Source of the DNA: Panicum virgatum | Lineage: Eukaryota; Streptophyta; Magnoliopsida; Poales; Poaceae | Assembly: GCF_016808335.1 (NCBI RefSeq) | Contig: NC_053141.1 | Coordinates: forward strand, 3,485,326-3,549,325 | Length of the DNA stretch: 64,000 nt | Direction: 5' to 3' | Part shown: piece after piece, positions 10,762 through 21,188 of the stretch | Layout of the letters: every line of letters starts with the position of its first letter | How positions within the stretch are numbered: position 1 is the first letter of the stretch | The notes under the pieces: model-generated | What the model was told of the DNA's origin: nothing | Databases searched by the model: none | What the model saw: only the letters and a program-made list of their open reading frames with translations | Translations under genes and position numbers: made by a program

Positions 10762-11841
10762 CTAAGAGTTCACAAAGGAAATACAGACGCCATCAGGCGG
10801 ATCAAAAAACCAGACATAACACCCCACCTCCATGAAGAGTGTGCTTCTCGCCAAAGAATGAGCATCGCGATTTGCTCCCCTCTTCTCATGGACGATCTCC
10901 ATCAACTGGAAAGTCGTAGCCTCTTCTTTGAGCTCCCTGATAATCTGAACATATACACCCATCGTGGGCCCTTTCATGCTCCTCCCAGCATTTGCGCAGT
11001 CGCTGGCCATACGAACCCGGCGGAGGGAGAAGTCCTTTGCCAGTGCCATGCCTTCTCCGAGTGCCAAAGCTTCCATGATCTCTGGCTCAGTAATTCCCAG
11101 CATCATCACTATCGATGCTCCCAGAAAATTTCCAGCTTCATCCCTCGTGACCGCAGCAGCTGAAGCCCTGCTCGAGTTTTTGGATAAAGCAGCATCCACG
11201 TTAATCTTTGATACACCGGGCGGAGGAGAAATCCATCGCGGGAAGCTAGTAGCCGTTTTTGGTCTTGCCTCCGCCCTATAGACTGAAAGGTCCAAATCAG
11301 CAATGAGCCTCTCCACGAAGCTGTGCGTCGATAGAGGGCCTTGAAATATATTCTCATGCCACAATGCCCATAAGGTCACCATCATACATCGTGACTCCTC
11401 CATCGATAGAGAGGAGATAACTGCTGCTAACCATGCCTTAGCGCTATGCTCTTGGATGTTACAAATATGCTCCACTGTCTCCTCCCTCGCCAAGGCCCAA
11501 ACACATTTGGCCATGTTGCAGTCTAGAAGTGAATGCTTCCAAGAATCCGGTGCACCATAGATAAAACATGCAGCTTGCTCGGCCATATGTCGCCTATGAA
11601 GAACATCTGCAGTCAGAAGTGAGTGCCTCGCCAATCTCCACAGGAAGACTTTGATCTTTGAGGGAACTTTAAGTTGCTAAATAATTGACCACTCTTTCTC
11701 CTCTGCATGAACATTCGATCTCCCTGGTCTATTTTCCAGCCAAGCTGTAGCATTCTCCTTCTTCTAGACAAGCATGCGGTACGCCGAACGTACTGTGAAT
11801 AGGCCCGTCCTTTCATAATGCCAAGGGGATAGACCCGGCCT
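10762..11841 (-). pseudogene. LINE ORF2 3' part: zf-RVT and RNase H-like domain
   Basis: Read from high to low coordinates, the zinc-binding reverse-transcriptase region appears as WHYERTGLFTVRSAYRML, then QLKVPSKIKVFLWRLARHSL and CFIYGAPDSWKHSLLDC. It is followed by an RNase H-like (RVT_3) domain with INVDAALS, EALALGEGMALA and ASDCANAG. These are the usual last two domains of plant L1-type ORF2. The first 60 residues contain in-frame TAG stops and a frame change before the 290-residue open part (10762-11634). The RNase H core therefore reads openly but has lost its connection to the reverse transcriptase. Confidence 0.85.
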
Positions 11842-12639
11842 TGGTTGGAGATGATCTTTAGCTCTTGAATACTTCCTTGAACTCCAGTACTCTCAAATGA
11901 CCCGGCCTTGGGGGTATATATAGGCAGCACAAGCAAATATAGCCATTGGAGAGAAGCTGCCAGAAATGTGCTTAACGCCGGTTAATCCGATGTACCCCAA
12001 AAGCCATCATCGGTTCAACCGGTGTATGTAAACTGCTACTTGAAAATCTAGCCGTTAGCAAATAACCGGTGTATCGCCGGTTTAACCGATGCAATCAACC
12101 GGTGTATGTAAAATTAACGTCGGTTTAACCGGTGATTGTAACTTCTTCATGTTCCTCCAAAAACCACCTCTCTGGACAACTGAACCGATGCAATTTGACT
12201 GATGCATCGTTGGTTTAACCGGTGTATGTATTTTCATTGGTCTTCGTTTGGCAATGCACCGACGTAGGCATTTTCTTCAACGTCGGTTAATCCGGTGAGT
12301 GTACCTTCAGTTTCCAGCTTCTGGACAATTACACCGGCGTGTGTCTTTTCCTTAACATCGGTTCAACCGGTGTATTGAATTTCTTCACAGTCTCTTCGAT
12401 TCTTGTCCTTTGGACCGAAGAGGTTTCAGGGCGCTGCCCTGAGACCCGCGAGGGGCGGCTCCCCCTCGACCCCCGTCCGCTAAAAGCCTTGCTACGTCTC
12501 TCTTCTGTTTGTCATTACTTGAACCTAAAAGCCTGAGAATAGTCATCTTAACAATCACATTAGTCCAAGTGTTGTGTTGTCTATATCAATCATCAAAACA
12601 TTATATTGAAATATGGCATGAGAGGCCATTTTCGCTACA
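11842..12639 (-). mobile_element. Truncated LTR fragment inserted in the LINE
   Basis: On the minus strand the fragment starts TGTAGCGAAAATGGCCTC, the same LTR start as the solo LTR at 19904-21188. It follows that LTR through the ACCGGTT-rich part and a 'cctatatatacccccaaggc' stretch to 'catctccaacca', where it stops. About 200 bp near its start (12400-12590) is absent from the other copy. The short repeat gacccggcctt at 11832 and 11898 marks the broken end, suggesting a deletion by microhomology that also removed about 100 codons of the LINE. Confidence 0.8.
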
Positions 12640-14866
12640 GCGCGCTCTACCCGAGATGGCGATAAGCCAACCTCAGCATCCAGGAAGTCTCTGTCAGGGT
12701 AGTAAACTGCTTTAAGGACTCGTGCACTTAGAGAAGCTGACTCGTTCAGTATTCGCCACGCTTGCCGAGCCAGCAAAGCAAGATTGAATAATTCAATATA
12801 TCTAAAGCCCAGTCCTCCCCATCTCTTGGGCCTAATCATGTCATCCCAAGCAACCCAACACGGCTTCCTCTTGCCATCTTTGCTGCCCCACCAGAAGCTC
12901 CTCACAATCCCATTAATATGCTCACACAGGCCTCTAGGAAGCTTGAAACAGGACATAGAGTAAGTTGGAATTGCCTGTGCCACTGCCTTGATCAATACTT
13001 CTTTTCCTCCTGCCGACAAGCAATTCTCCATCCATCCCTGGACCCTTTTCCAAATTCTATCTTTCAAATATTTGAACGCACCATTGGTAGATGCACCCAC
13101 ATCTGAGGGCATTCCCAGATATTTCTCGCTAAGTGACTCATTCTGCACATTCAATATGTTCTTGATTTCCTCTCTGGTCCTATTGGATACCCCTTTTGCA
13201 AAATGAATCGATGACTTATCCATATTGATTTTTGACCAGATGCATGACAATAGATATTCATCACATCATTGATCTCCTGAGCATTCTCTGCATTTGCCCT
13301 AAAAATAGCAGGCTATCATCCGCGAATAAAAGGTGGCTTACCACTGGAGCCGATGGAGCAACCTTAATTCCATTGAGGTTCGATGATTGAATTCTTGAGT
13401 TTAAGTGGCACGAGAGGCCCTCTGCTGCCAAAAGAAACAAATACGGAGAAATAGGATCTCCTTGACGGATTCCCCGTGTTGGTTGAAAAGATTCAAGTCG
13501 TTCACCATTGAATAAAACTGAGAAAGAAACCGTAGAAATCAGCCGCATTACCATGTCAACCCATAGCCGATGAAATCCAAGTTGAACCATGATAGCACGT
13601 AAATATCCCCACTCCACACGATCATATGCCTTCTTCATATCAAGCTTCAGTGCACAACAACGAGTATCTTTCGGTCTTTTCTTCTTCATGAAGTGCAAGC
13701 ACTCATACGTTGTAATCACATTATCAGTGATAAGCCTTCCAGGTACGAAAGCTGACTGTTCTTCAGAGATAATTTGAGGTAGAATCATCTTTAGCCGATT
13801 TGCAGCCACTTTCGAAGCTATCTTATAAATGACGTTGCACAAACTGATAGGTCGAAAATGGGTCAGTTCTTCAGCACCCGTCACTTTCGGAATGAGAACA
13901 ATCAGAGTTTCATTAACACAGGATGGATCATCATCTCCCTTCAAAATTCTCAACACTGCCTTGGTGACCTCCTCCCCACAAACATCCCAATGTCGTTGAA
14001 AAAATGGGACCTGGCGCTTTGGTGGGAAACATTTGGAAGAGAGCCTCTTTTACTTCCTTCTCCTCGAAAGGAGCAAGTAACTGGTCGTTCATCTCCGGAG
14101 TCACCTTTGCTGGCACTGTGTTCAACACACTAGCCATATCTTCAGTTCCTTCCAATGTGTACAATTCCTTGTAAAAGGTGGATATTAGATCGTCCATCTC
14201 CTGCAGCTCCTCGGTCATTTGCCCATCTGGCCTTTTAATTTGGTGATACTATTTTTCCGCCTACGTTGCCTGGCCTGCAAATGGAAAAACTGAGTATTTC
14301 TATCCCCAGCTGTTAGCCAAGTAATTCTTGACCTCTGCTGCCACATGACTTCCTCTCGGTGGCTCAGCTCGACTATTCTGTCGGTAATCTTTATTTCTCT
14401 GTGTGAAGGCCCTGTCCGAGATGGATCAGGTTGGAGCCTCTCAAGCTCCTCCCGAAGGCACTTCAATTCCAGCCTGACATGGTCGAAAATTGTCCTCCCC
14501 CAACTGTCAAGTTTCCTTGTCACGGCAGTCAATTTTCTTTGCAATTCCTGCACCGTCGTCGCCTTCTCTTCTTCCTGCCATGCATTGAACATCCACGGGC
14601 TAAAATCTTCATGTGATTCCCATATAACCTCGTACCTGAACATCTGCTTCCCCTTAGATTTTCTTCGTGCTTTTTCCTGACGCCATCGGAGTAGAATGGG
14701 CCCATGATCCGATGCTGCTGCCGACATGTTTCGCACTTTGGTGAGAGGGAAACGAGAAGTCCACTCCATAGAAGATAGGACCCGGTCCAACCTCACTCGG
14801 CAATACGTGCCCCCAGCCACTTTCTTTTCAAAAGTACATCTACGTCCTTCATAACCCAAGTCATGG
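12640..14866 (-). pseudogene. LINE ORF2 middle part: endonuclease C-terminus and reverse transcriptase
   Basis: On the minus strand the order is: the end of the endonuclease domain (RVRLDRVLSSMEW, then ASDHGPILL), a linker, and the reverse transcriptase. The latter shows LIPKV, HFRPISLCNVIYKI, SAFVPGRLITDN, the LDMKKAYDRVEW block, GIRQGDPISPYLF and the catalytic FADDSLLF. It continues into the thumb with YLGMPSDVG and RSFWWG. The reading is broken by frame changes near 14230, 14000 (a few codons after TKAPGP are also missing) and 13300, so no functional protein is expected. All core reverse transcriptase motifs remain visible. Confidence 0.9.
14858..14866. repeat. Left 9-bp target-site duplication AAGTCATGG
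   Basis: It is identical to 40124-40132. Nine-base duplications are typical of Mutator-like (MULE) transposons. Removing one copy and everything between restores the LINE endonuclease frame. Confidence 0.8.
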
Positions 14867-14879
14867 CGGGGCCATTAGT

Positions 14880-15206
14880 GGGCGAGCGTTTGTCGCTACA
14901 GCCCGCCTGCGCGCGATCGTTGCTAGGTCATAGCAACGCGCAAGGGTTCCTAGGCCAACGCTGACACGTCTAGCATATATCATACGGCTTCCCTGCTCTG
15001 GCTTCCTCTTCCTGCTAGGCTGCTCTGGTTTCTTCCGTACGGATAGGATTTTCCATGATAGGCTAGATTTCCTCTATGTGTATATGGTAGGTTTTGCATT
15101 GGTCTGGTTCTCTTCACCACCTTAAATCTATTTGATTCTTTTTCCTTTTTGGGATCACGCCGTGAAAAGGCAATAAAACATTCGAAAAATTACTTTCATG
15201 TGCATA
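14880..15206. other. Left interior of the 25-kb block, no gene seen
   Basis: This is mixed-composition sequence without open frames of note. A short inverted motif 'gttgctaggtcatagcaac' lies at about 14918-14936. Confidence 0.4.
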
Positions 15207-15996
15207 TCTATATCTATTACTAAAGCGAGTAAGGTTTCCATTCAAATTTTTGGTTTGGTACGTTGGTTTGGTCCACCTGTGTTACTGACATGTGGGCCTT
15301 AGTGTATCCTGTATGCCAGTCGGTAGGGATGGCACCCGCGGATGTGGGTGCGGGTTTGATGAAAACCCGCCCGTAGGCAAACCCGCGGGGTTGGAAAAAA
15401 CCCGCCCGCAGGTAGACCCGCGGGTGCATTTCTACACCCGCACCCGCGGGTTTCGGGCGGGTTTCGGGTGCCCGCGGGTGTGACAAAAGATATAATAAAA
15501 ATGCACAAATCCTTTAATTTAAATAGTCAAACATTACATTTCTATAAGTAATAAGGGCAAACTAACAACAAATTCCCAAATTCAAAGTATTAACGACAAA
15601 CTAACAATAAATCTATAAATTTTTGTGCTCATTTTATAGTTAGGATAGTTGGAATAAACCTTACCTAAGCACGTTGGGTTAGAGTTTCTTTATTTGTGGA
15701 TGGGTGCGGGTCCACCCGCGGGTGGAATCTCAAACCCGCACGCGCACCCGCAATACGCGGGTGCGGGTGCGGGTCCACCCACGGGTGGAATATCGAACCC
15801 GCACCCGCACCCGTCGGGTCTAAAATCCGCGGATACCCGCATCCGCGGGTGCAATTGCCATCCCTACCAGTCGGACCAATCCCCTCCGTCCACGACTCGA
15901 TCACATAGATCCCTACAAAATAACACACGGGCACCAATACGTATCCGATACTTATACCAACTTTGTCCGTAGCAACACACGGGCATAATTGGCTAG
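15207..15996. mobile_element. Non-autonomous Helitron-like element (candidate)
   Basis: The left end reads A|TCTATATCTATTACTAAAG and the right end reads ccgtagcaacacacgggcat followed by aattggCTAG|T. Both resemble the published grass Helitron termini (5' TC.., 3' ..GCACGGGCA..CTAG, inserted between A and T). The exact start is ambiguous: a second TCTATTACTAAAG begins at 15213. The interior is occupied by a hAT-type element (15324-15866). No Rep/helicase gene is present. Confidence 0.55.
15324..15866. mobile_element. Non-autonomous hAT element, 8-bp TSD CCAGTCGG
   Basis: The terminal inverted repeats are TAGGGATGGCA at 15324 and TGCCATCCCTA ending at 15866. The flanks ccagtcgg at 15316-15323 and 15867-15874 are identical 8-mers, as expected for hAT elements. 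Subterminal regions are rich in acccgcgggtgcggg words in both orientations around an AT-rich core. No transposase frame is present. Confidence 0.9.
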
Positions 15997-15999
15997 TAA

Positions 16000-16249
16000 A
16001 AGCAAAAGAAAAGAAATCACAATTTAATTAGGCAAAGTTTTGCCTCGCATATCCAGAACTTTCTACATCCTAACTTTCAATTCACAAATTCAAAACTTCA
16101 TACTCGAGTATCAAAAAACCACAAATTGTGTATCCATAACTTTCTATTTACATATTTAGAACTATCAAATCATTCATTCAAAAGCCCTTCTACAGCTTTT
16201 TCGTCCAAGTTACATATCAAAATATTTGCACTTAAATATTTTAAAATTT
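16000..16249. other. AT-rich sequence, no gene seen
   Basis: This A/T-rich stretch is dominated by 'aactttc' and 'caaattc' words that grade into the minisatellite at 16250. Confidence 0.4.
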
Positions 16250-16490
16250 TTAAATCATATATAGAAAACTTCAAATCATATATACAAAACTTTCAAATCA
16301 TATATACAAAACTTCAAATTATACATACAAAACTTTCAAATCATATTACAAAACTTCAAATTATATATACAACACATTCAAATCATATATACAGACTTCA
16401 AATTACATATACAAAACTTTCAAATCATATATACAAAACATGAAATTATATATACAAAACTTTCAAATCATATATACAAAACTTTTTACA
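16250..16490. repeat. AT-rich minisatellite, unit about 22-24 bp
   Basis: There are roughly ten imperfect copies of a unit like tcaaatcatatatacaaaac, with small length changes. Any open frame across it is a by-product of the repeat. Confidence 0.8.
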
Positions 16491-16711
16491 TATCTAGCTT
16501 TGACATTATACACTAAAATCTTAGTGCTCAAAAGCATTCTATCTCATTTTTTGTTTTATGCCATATATTAGATACTTTGCACTCTAAATTAAAATATTTT
16601 AAATTGTTTATTTTAGATCACATATAACAATCTTTCTACATGAATGTTGAAAACTTTAAACCATGCATCAAATACTTTGTATTAAAAAATTGAAGAATTT
16701 AAAATCACATA

Positions 16712-16867
16712 CTCACTCCGTCCTAAAATATAAGCATTTCTAGCTATATACCAGGTTCATAAAATCTTTTATTACATGAAAAGTACTTGTCCACATACAC
16801 TAGAGATGCTATGAACCTAGACATCTAGAACATAGCTAGAAATGCTTATATTGTGGGACAGAGGGAC
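16712..16867. mobile_element. Stowaway-like MITE (Tc1/mariner), TSD TA
   Basis: The terminal inverted repeats CTCACTCCGTCCTAAAATAT and its near-complement ending GTGGGACAGAGGGAC are flanked by TA. The 156-bp length and the CTCC.TCCGTCC start are typical of grass Stowaway elements. Confidence 0.85.
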
Positions 16868-16995
16868 TACCTAAGAAGATACTACATCTCTAGCTTTCAA
16901 GTGATGTACAAGAAACTTATATTGTGGGATAGAGGGAGTATCTAAAAAATATTACATCTCTAGCTTTCAAATGATGTACAAGAAACTTTGTATCA
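16853..16995. repeat. Tandem duplication of about 72 bp
   Basis: The segment 'tgtgggacagagggactac' to 'gtacaagaaact' is repeated directly at about 16924 with a few changes. The duplication includes the right end of the Stowaway element. Confidence 0.8.
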
Positions 16996-17089
16996 GGAAT
17001 ACAAAAACTTTGAAATTAAGTACTGAATACTTTACACATTATACCTTGGCAGCTATGCATCAACACGCATACCAGCAGCTATGCATCAA

Positions 17090-18164
17090 CATGCAGAATC
17101 GATCCGTGGTGTCTGGCTCAAAGCAAACGCCCCGAGCCCCCTGGGAGATAGACTCAGCTGTTTTGAGTCTGTCTACTACCAAGACTTGACCTCGATCTGC
17201 ATGAAACCTTTAAAGACTGGTAGGTGGGCTCAATGTTTTGAGGCTGGCTACCACCAGTCAAGGCTTAACCTGTGTACCACTTCAAAGTTACAGCTTAGTA
17301 GCAGGCCCGCGGGACCTATTCTGGACCGCCCCCCCAGGCTAGTACGAGGTCTGGAGCTCTAGATGCACAGGTCCAGGCAATTCAGTGCTTGTTACAGAGT
17401 GGTGGAGTGTGTAGGCTTAGGGTCCGGAACCAGGCTAAGGCGCTACACAGGGCTCCGGACCACTCCAGGAAACAACACGACTTTTCCGAACCTGGCTCCA
17501 ACGCTCCAGACCCTTCCTAGCAGTGGGTGAGGTCACTCTGTCGCACTCGATCCTTTGAGATATGGAGCTGGACCTGCCGTGTAGGACTTAGGAAGCCAAC
17601 TCTTGAGCTAGAACGAGGTCCGAGCCCCTAATTACCCGGCTCCAGGTACTAGAGCACTTGTTACAGGGCGGTGGAGTGTGTAGGCTTTGGGTACGGAACC
17701 GGCTAAGCGGCTACACAGGACTCCGGACCACCCCAGGAAACAAGCACCCCCTCTCCAGAGCAGGTCCCTAGGGGTCCGGACCCCTCTCCAGCAGCAAGAG
17801 GGTCCGGATCTGTACGACAGTCCAGCAACTCAATATAGATCTTAGTTGTAGCGACAAGAGTGGAAGTCCGCGTGGGGGTTAGAAAAGTAAAATCTCGAGA
17901 ATCGTAATGCAAAATTAAATTTTGACACAAAGACAGAACTGGGAGAAAATCTTTCCTTTGCAACTTGATATACATGGCTTGCACGATGGATGCCAAAGGC
18001 CAGGTTTACGAAGGCAGACCTCTACCGCTCTGGGCCGCGCGTTAATGCTAGCCATCGGTGCGATGGATGCCAGAGGTCGGGTTTACGGGGGCGGACCCCA
18101 ACCGCTCTGGGCCGCACACTGATTCTATCTTATTACAAAGGAAAAATTCATTTCCCTGCTCTGT
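17090..18164 (-). other. Gypsy-1 non-coding region between pol and the lost 3' LTR
   Basis: No gene is seen. It contains internal tandem repeats: a segment with 'ggtggagtgtgtaggctt' and 'ctccggaccactccagg' recurs at about 17400-17480 and 17670-17750. A roughly 76-bp unit ('gatggatgcca' to 'ccgctctgggccgc') recurs at about 17985 and 18061. Confidence 0.6.
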
Positions 18165-19903
18165 CTAAGTGTAAAACTTACGCAGATGCTCTATGTTCCA
18201 TGGGTTGGGCAGCCGTACCCCATCTTCTGTGGCAAGAAGGACGCATCCGGGCCGGCACACTTCTGTGACCTTGAAGGGCCCCTCCCAGCTGGGGGAGAGT
18301 TTGTGGAGCCCTGCTCGGTTCAGGATCTGCCTCAGGACGAGGTCACCAGCCCGGAGCTCCCTACTGTGCACGAACCTTTGATGATAGCGCCTGAGCGCCT
18401 GGTTGTAGCGTGCATTTCGGATTGCTGCTCGCCACCTTCGTTCGTCGACGAAGTCCACATCGTCACGCCGCTACTGCTCCTGCATGGATTCGTCAAAAGC
18501 CTGGACCCGTGGTGAGCCCAGGTGAATTTCTAGGGGGAAGGCATGCTTCAGCCCCGTAGACCAGGAAGAATGGAGTCTCCCCGGTGGCTCGGCTGGGTGT
18601 GGTCCGGTTGCCCCATAGTACGCATGGAAGCTCATAAACCCATTTGGCACCATGCTTCTTCAAGCAGTTGTAGGTGCGGGTCTTGAGTCCCCTAAGGATC
18701 TCTGCATTCGCTCTCTCAACCTGTCCATTGCTGTGGGGATGTGCCACGGACGCAAAGCATAGCTGGATGCCGATGTCCTCGCAATACTCTTGGAAGAGTC
18801 TGCTTTTGAATTGGGTCCTGTTGTCCGCGATGATGCGGTTTGGGACGCCAAATCTGCACACAATGGACTTGAGGAATGCGACTGCTGGTTTCTTAGTGAT
18901 ATTCACCACAGGGGTAACCTCTGGCCACTTTGTGAACTTGTCGATGGCGACGTAGAGGAACCGGTACCCGCCGACGGCCCGGGGGAATGGCCCCAGGATA
19001 TCCACGCCCCACACGGCGAATGGCCATGAGGGTGGAATCATTTGCAGATCTTGAGCCGGTGTGTGTATTTGCTTTGCATAGAGCTGGCATGCTTTGCAGG
19101 ACTTTACCAGCTTAGCCGCATCCTGGAGTGCTGTCGGCCAGTAGAAGCCATGCCGAAAGGCCTTACCAACAAGCGTGCGAGATGAGGAATGACTTCCACA
19201 CTCGCCTCCATGGATCTCCGCGAGCAATTCGCGGCCCTCTTCTTGGGAAATGCACCGCATGAGGATACCATTGGCTCCATGGCGGTAGAGATCCCCTTCT
19301 ACCACCGTGTAGCGTTTAGCCAATCGTACTATGCGCTCAGCGGACACATCATCATCAGGAAGGATATTGTCTTTCAGGTAGTCCCGGATCTCGGAGATCC
19401 ATGCATCGGGAGCTCCCTGAGCAGGTGGGAGTGGCTCTATGAGGTCCCCAGGATCCTCGACAGAACTCACAACCCATGGCAGGCACCACAGGTGGAATGC
19501 CGCCGGGACCGCTAGCTTCGAGGTGCTAGCCTGATCCCCTCCACCCAGCTCGGCAGGCTGGGCGGAAGGTCTTAGCAACCGTCTTTCGAAGACGCCCTCG
19601 GGCACGGATGCCCAGGTAGATGCTCTCGCGGAGAGATCATCTGCTGCTGAGTTGAGTTCGCGTGGAACATGTTGCAGTTCCAAGGCGTCGAAGTCCTTCT
19701 CGAGCTTCCTCACGTGGATGAGGTATGCCGTGAGCTGGGGATTGTTGCAGCTGCAATCCCCTCGGACCTGTTTGATGATTAGCTGAGAGTCCCCCTTCAC
19801 TAGAAGCTGCCGGACCCCCAGAGACAGGGCTTGTGTCAGGCCAAAGATCAGAGCTTCGTACTCCGCCATGTTGTTGGTGGCCTTGAACTCAAGGTGCACC
19901 ATG
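18165..19903 (-). pseudogene. Gypsy-1 pol 3' part: end of RNase H, integrase
   Basis: From high to low coordinates: the RNase H end (NNMAEYEALIFGL, VKGDSQLIIKQ), the HHCC zinc-binding region of integrase (HGGECGSHSSS, CKACQLYAK), and the DDE core with VDILGPF, IIADNRTQF and HSNGQVERAN. Next comes the C-terminal tail with ELRAGDLVLR and HKLSPSWEGPFKV, ending LRKFYT. The usual ADNGTQF is ADNRTQF here. A frame change near 18540 and an in-frame TAG near 18470 separate the core from the tail (18165-18458). The open frame at its upstream end runs into the solo LTR and does not mark a real start. Confidence 0.9.
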
Positions 19904-21188
19904 TGTAGCGAAAATGGCCTCTCATGCCATATTTCAATATAATATTTTTGCGATTTTGCTATCACCGGTTAAACCGACGTAGGGCAAAATGAACTCACTG
20001 GTGCAATCACAGAGAAGGTCTGCGGGCTAGGGTTTTACACCGGATGAACCGACGCTACTGAAGTTATATACGTCGGTGCATTGCCAAACAAAGACCGATG
20101 AAAATACATACACCGGTTGAACCGACGATACATCGGTCAATTGCATCGGTTCAGTTGTCCAGAGAGGTGGTTTTTGGAGGAACGTGAAGAAGTTACACTC
20201 ACCGGTTAAACCGACGCTAATATTACATACACCGGTTGATTGCATCGGTTAAACCGGCGATACACCGGTTGATTGCTAACGGCTAGTTTTTCAATTAGCA
20301 GTTTACATACACCGGTTAAACCGACGATGGCTTTTGGGGTACGTCGCATTAACCGGCGTTACGCAGTTTTCTGGCAGCTTTTCTCCAACGGCTATATTTG
20401 CTTGTGCTGCCTATATATACCCCCAAGGCCGGGTCATTTGGTAGTGCTGGAGTTCAAGGAAGTATACAAGAGCTAAAGATCATCTCCAACCACCATAGAG
20501 CTCCATTGTACATCATATAGGCTTAAGCACACTTGTGAGAGTGCTTAGTACTTGTAATAGGGATTAGTTCTTGCGAGAGCTCCCTTGAGAGAAGTCTTGC
20601 TGCGGCAAGCAACTTGTGATCCGTCGTGTGACCCTCCGTCTTGGTGTGGAGTGGCAACGACACTTTGTGTGGGGGAAGAGGAGGCCCCCTCCTTGGTGGA
20701 GAAGCTCCGTAGTGGATTACGGCCGGGTGACCGAGAGAGACGGTGGCGGTGCACGAGACTCGGTGTCTTAGAGGCACTTGCCTTTGCTTGCCGGCATCGC
20801 CTTGGTGGCGTAGTGCAAGACGGTGATCGGAAGAGCCTCGGTGTCCCGTGGACGTAGGCGTTTATGCCGAACCACGTTACATGACCGTGTCTACTCGGGA
20901 GTTTGCATCTCTCTTGCACTTACCTCTTTTCTTACCGCATTACGTTTCCGCACTTACTCTATCTTGCATACCTTTACTTTCCTAGTTAGTTTGAATAGGA
21001 TTAGCTAGGTTGCAAGTCTTTTTAGGGGTAAGTAGAGAGTAGCATAGATAAACCTTAGTCATAACTAGCATGTGTAGGACGTGTTAGGTTTATCTTATGC
21101 AAGTAGTTTGAGCCCTAGGTTAAAAAGCGATTAGCGACCCTATTCACCCCCTCCCCCTCTAGGGTCGGACACCCCGGTGATCCTTACA
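19904..21188 (+). mobile_element. Solo LTR, 1,285 bp, TSD CCATG
   Basis: It begins TGTAGCG and ends CCTTACA, with CCATG at 19899-19903 and 21189-21193, and has no internal retrotransposon region. It is therefore a solo LTR left by recombination between the two LTRs of an element. Its first half contains about ten copies of a motif like caccggttaaaccgacg. A TATA-like 'cctatatatacccccaagg' lies near 20410. A truncated relative in the other orientation is at 11842-12639. The superfamily (copia or gypsy) cannot be told from the LTR alone. Confidence 0.9.

Noticed and set aside
16126..16443. 105-codon frame rich in Ile/Lys/Tyr
   Set aside because: It is a translation of the AT-rich minisatellite.
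17090..18164. Candidate 3' LTR of Gypsy-1
   Set aside because: It shows no similarity to the LTR at 38854-39910 and has no TG..CA borders, so it is internal noncoding sequence.
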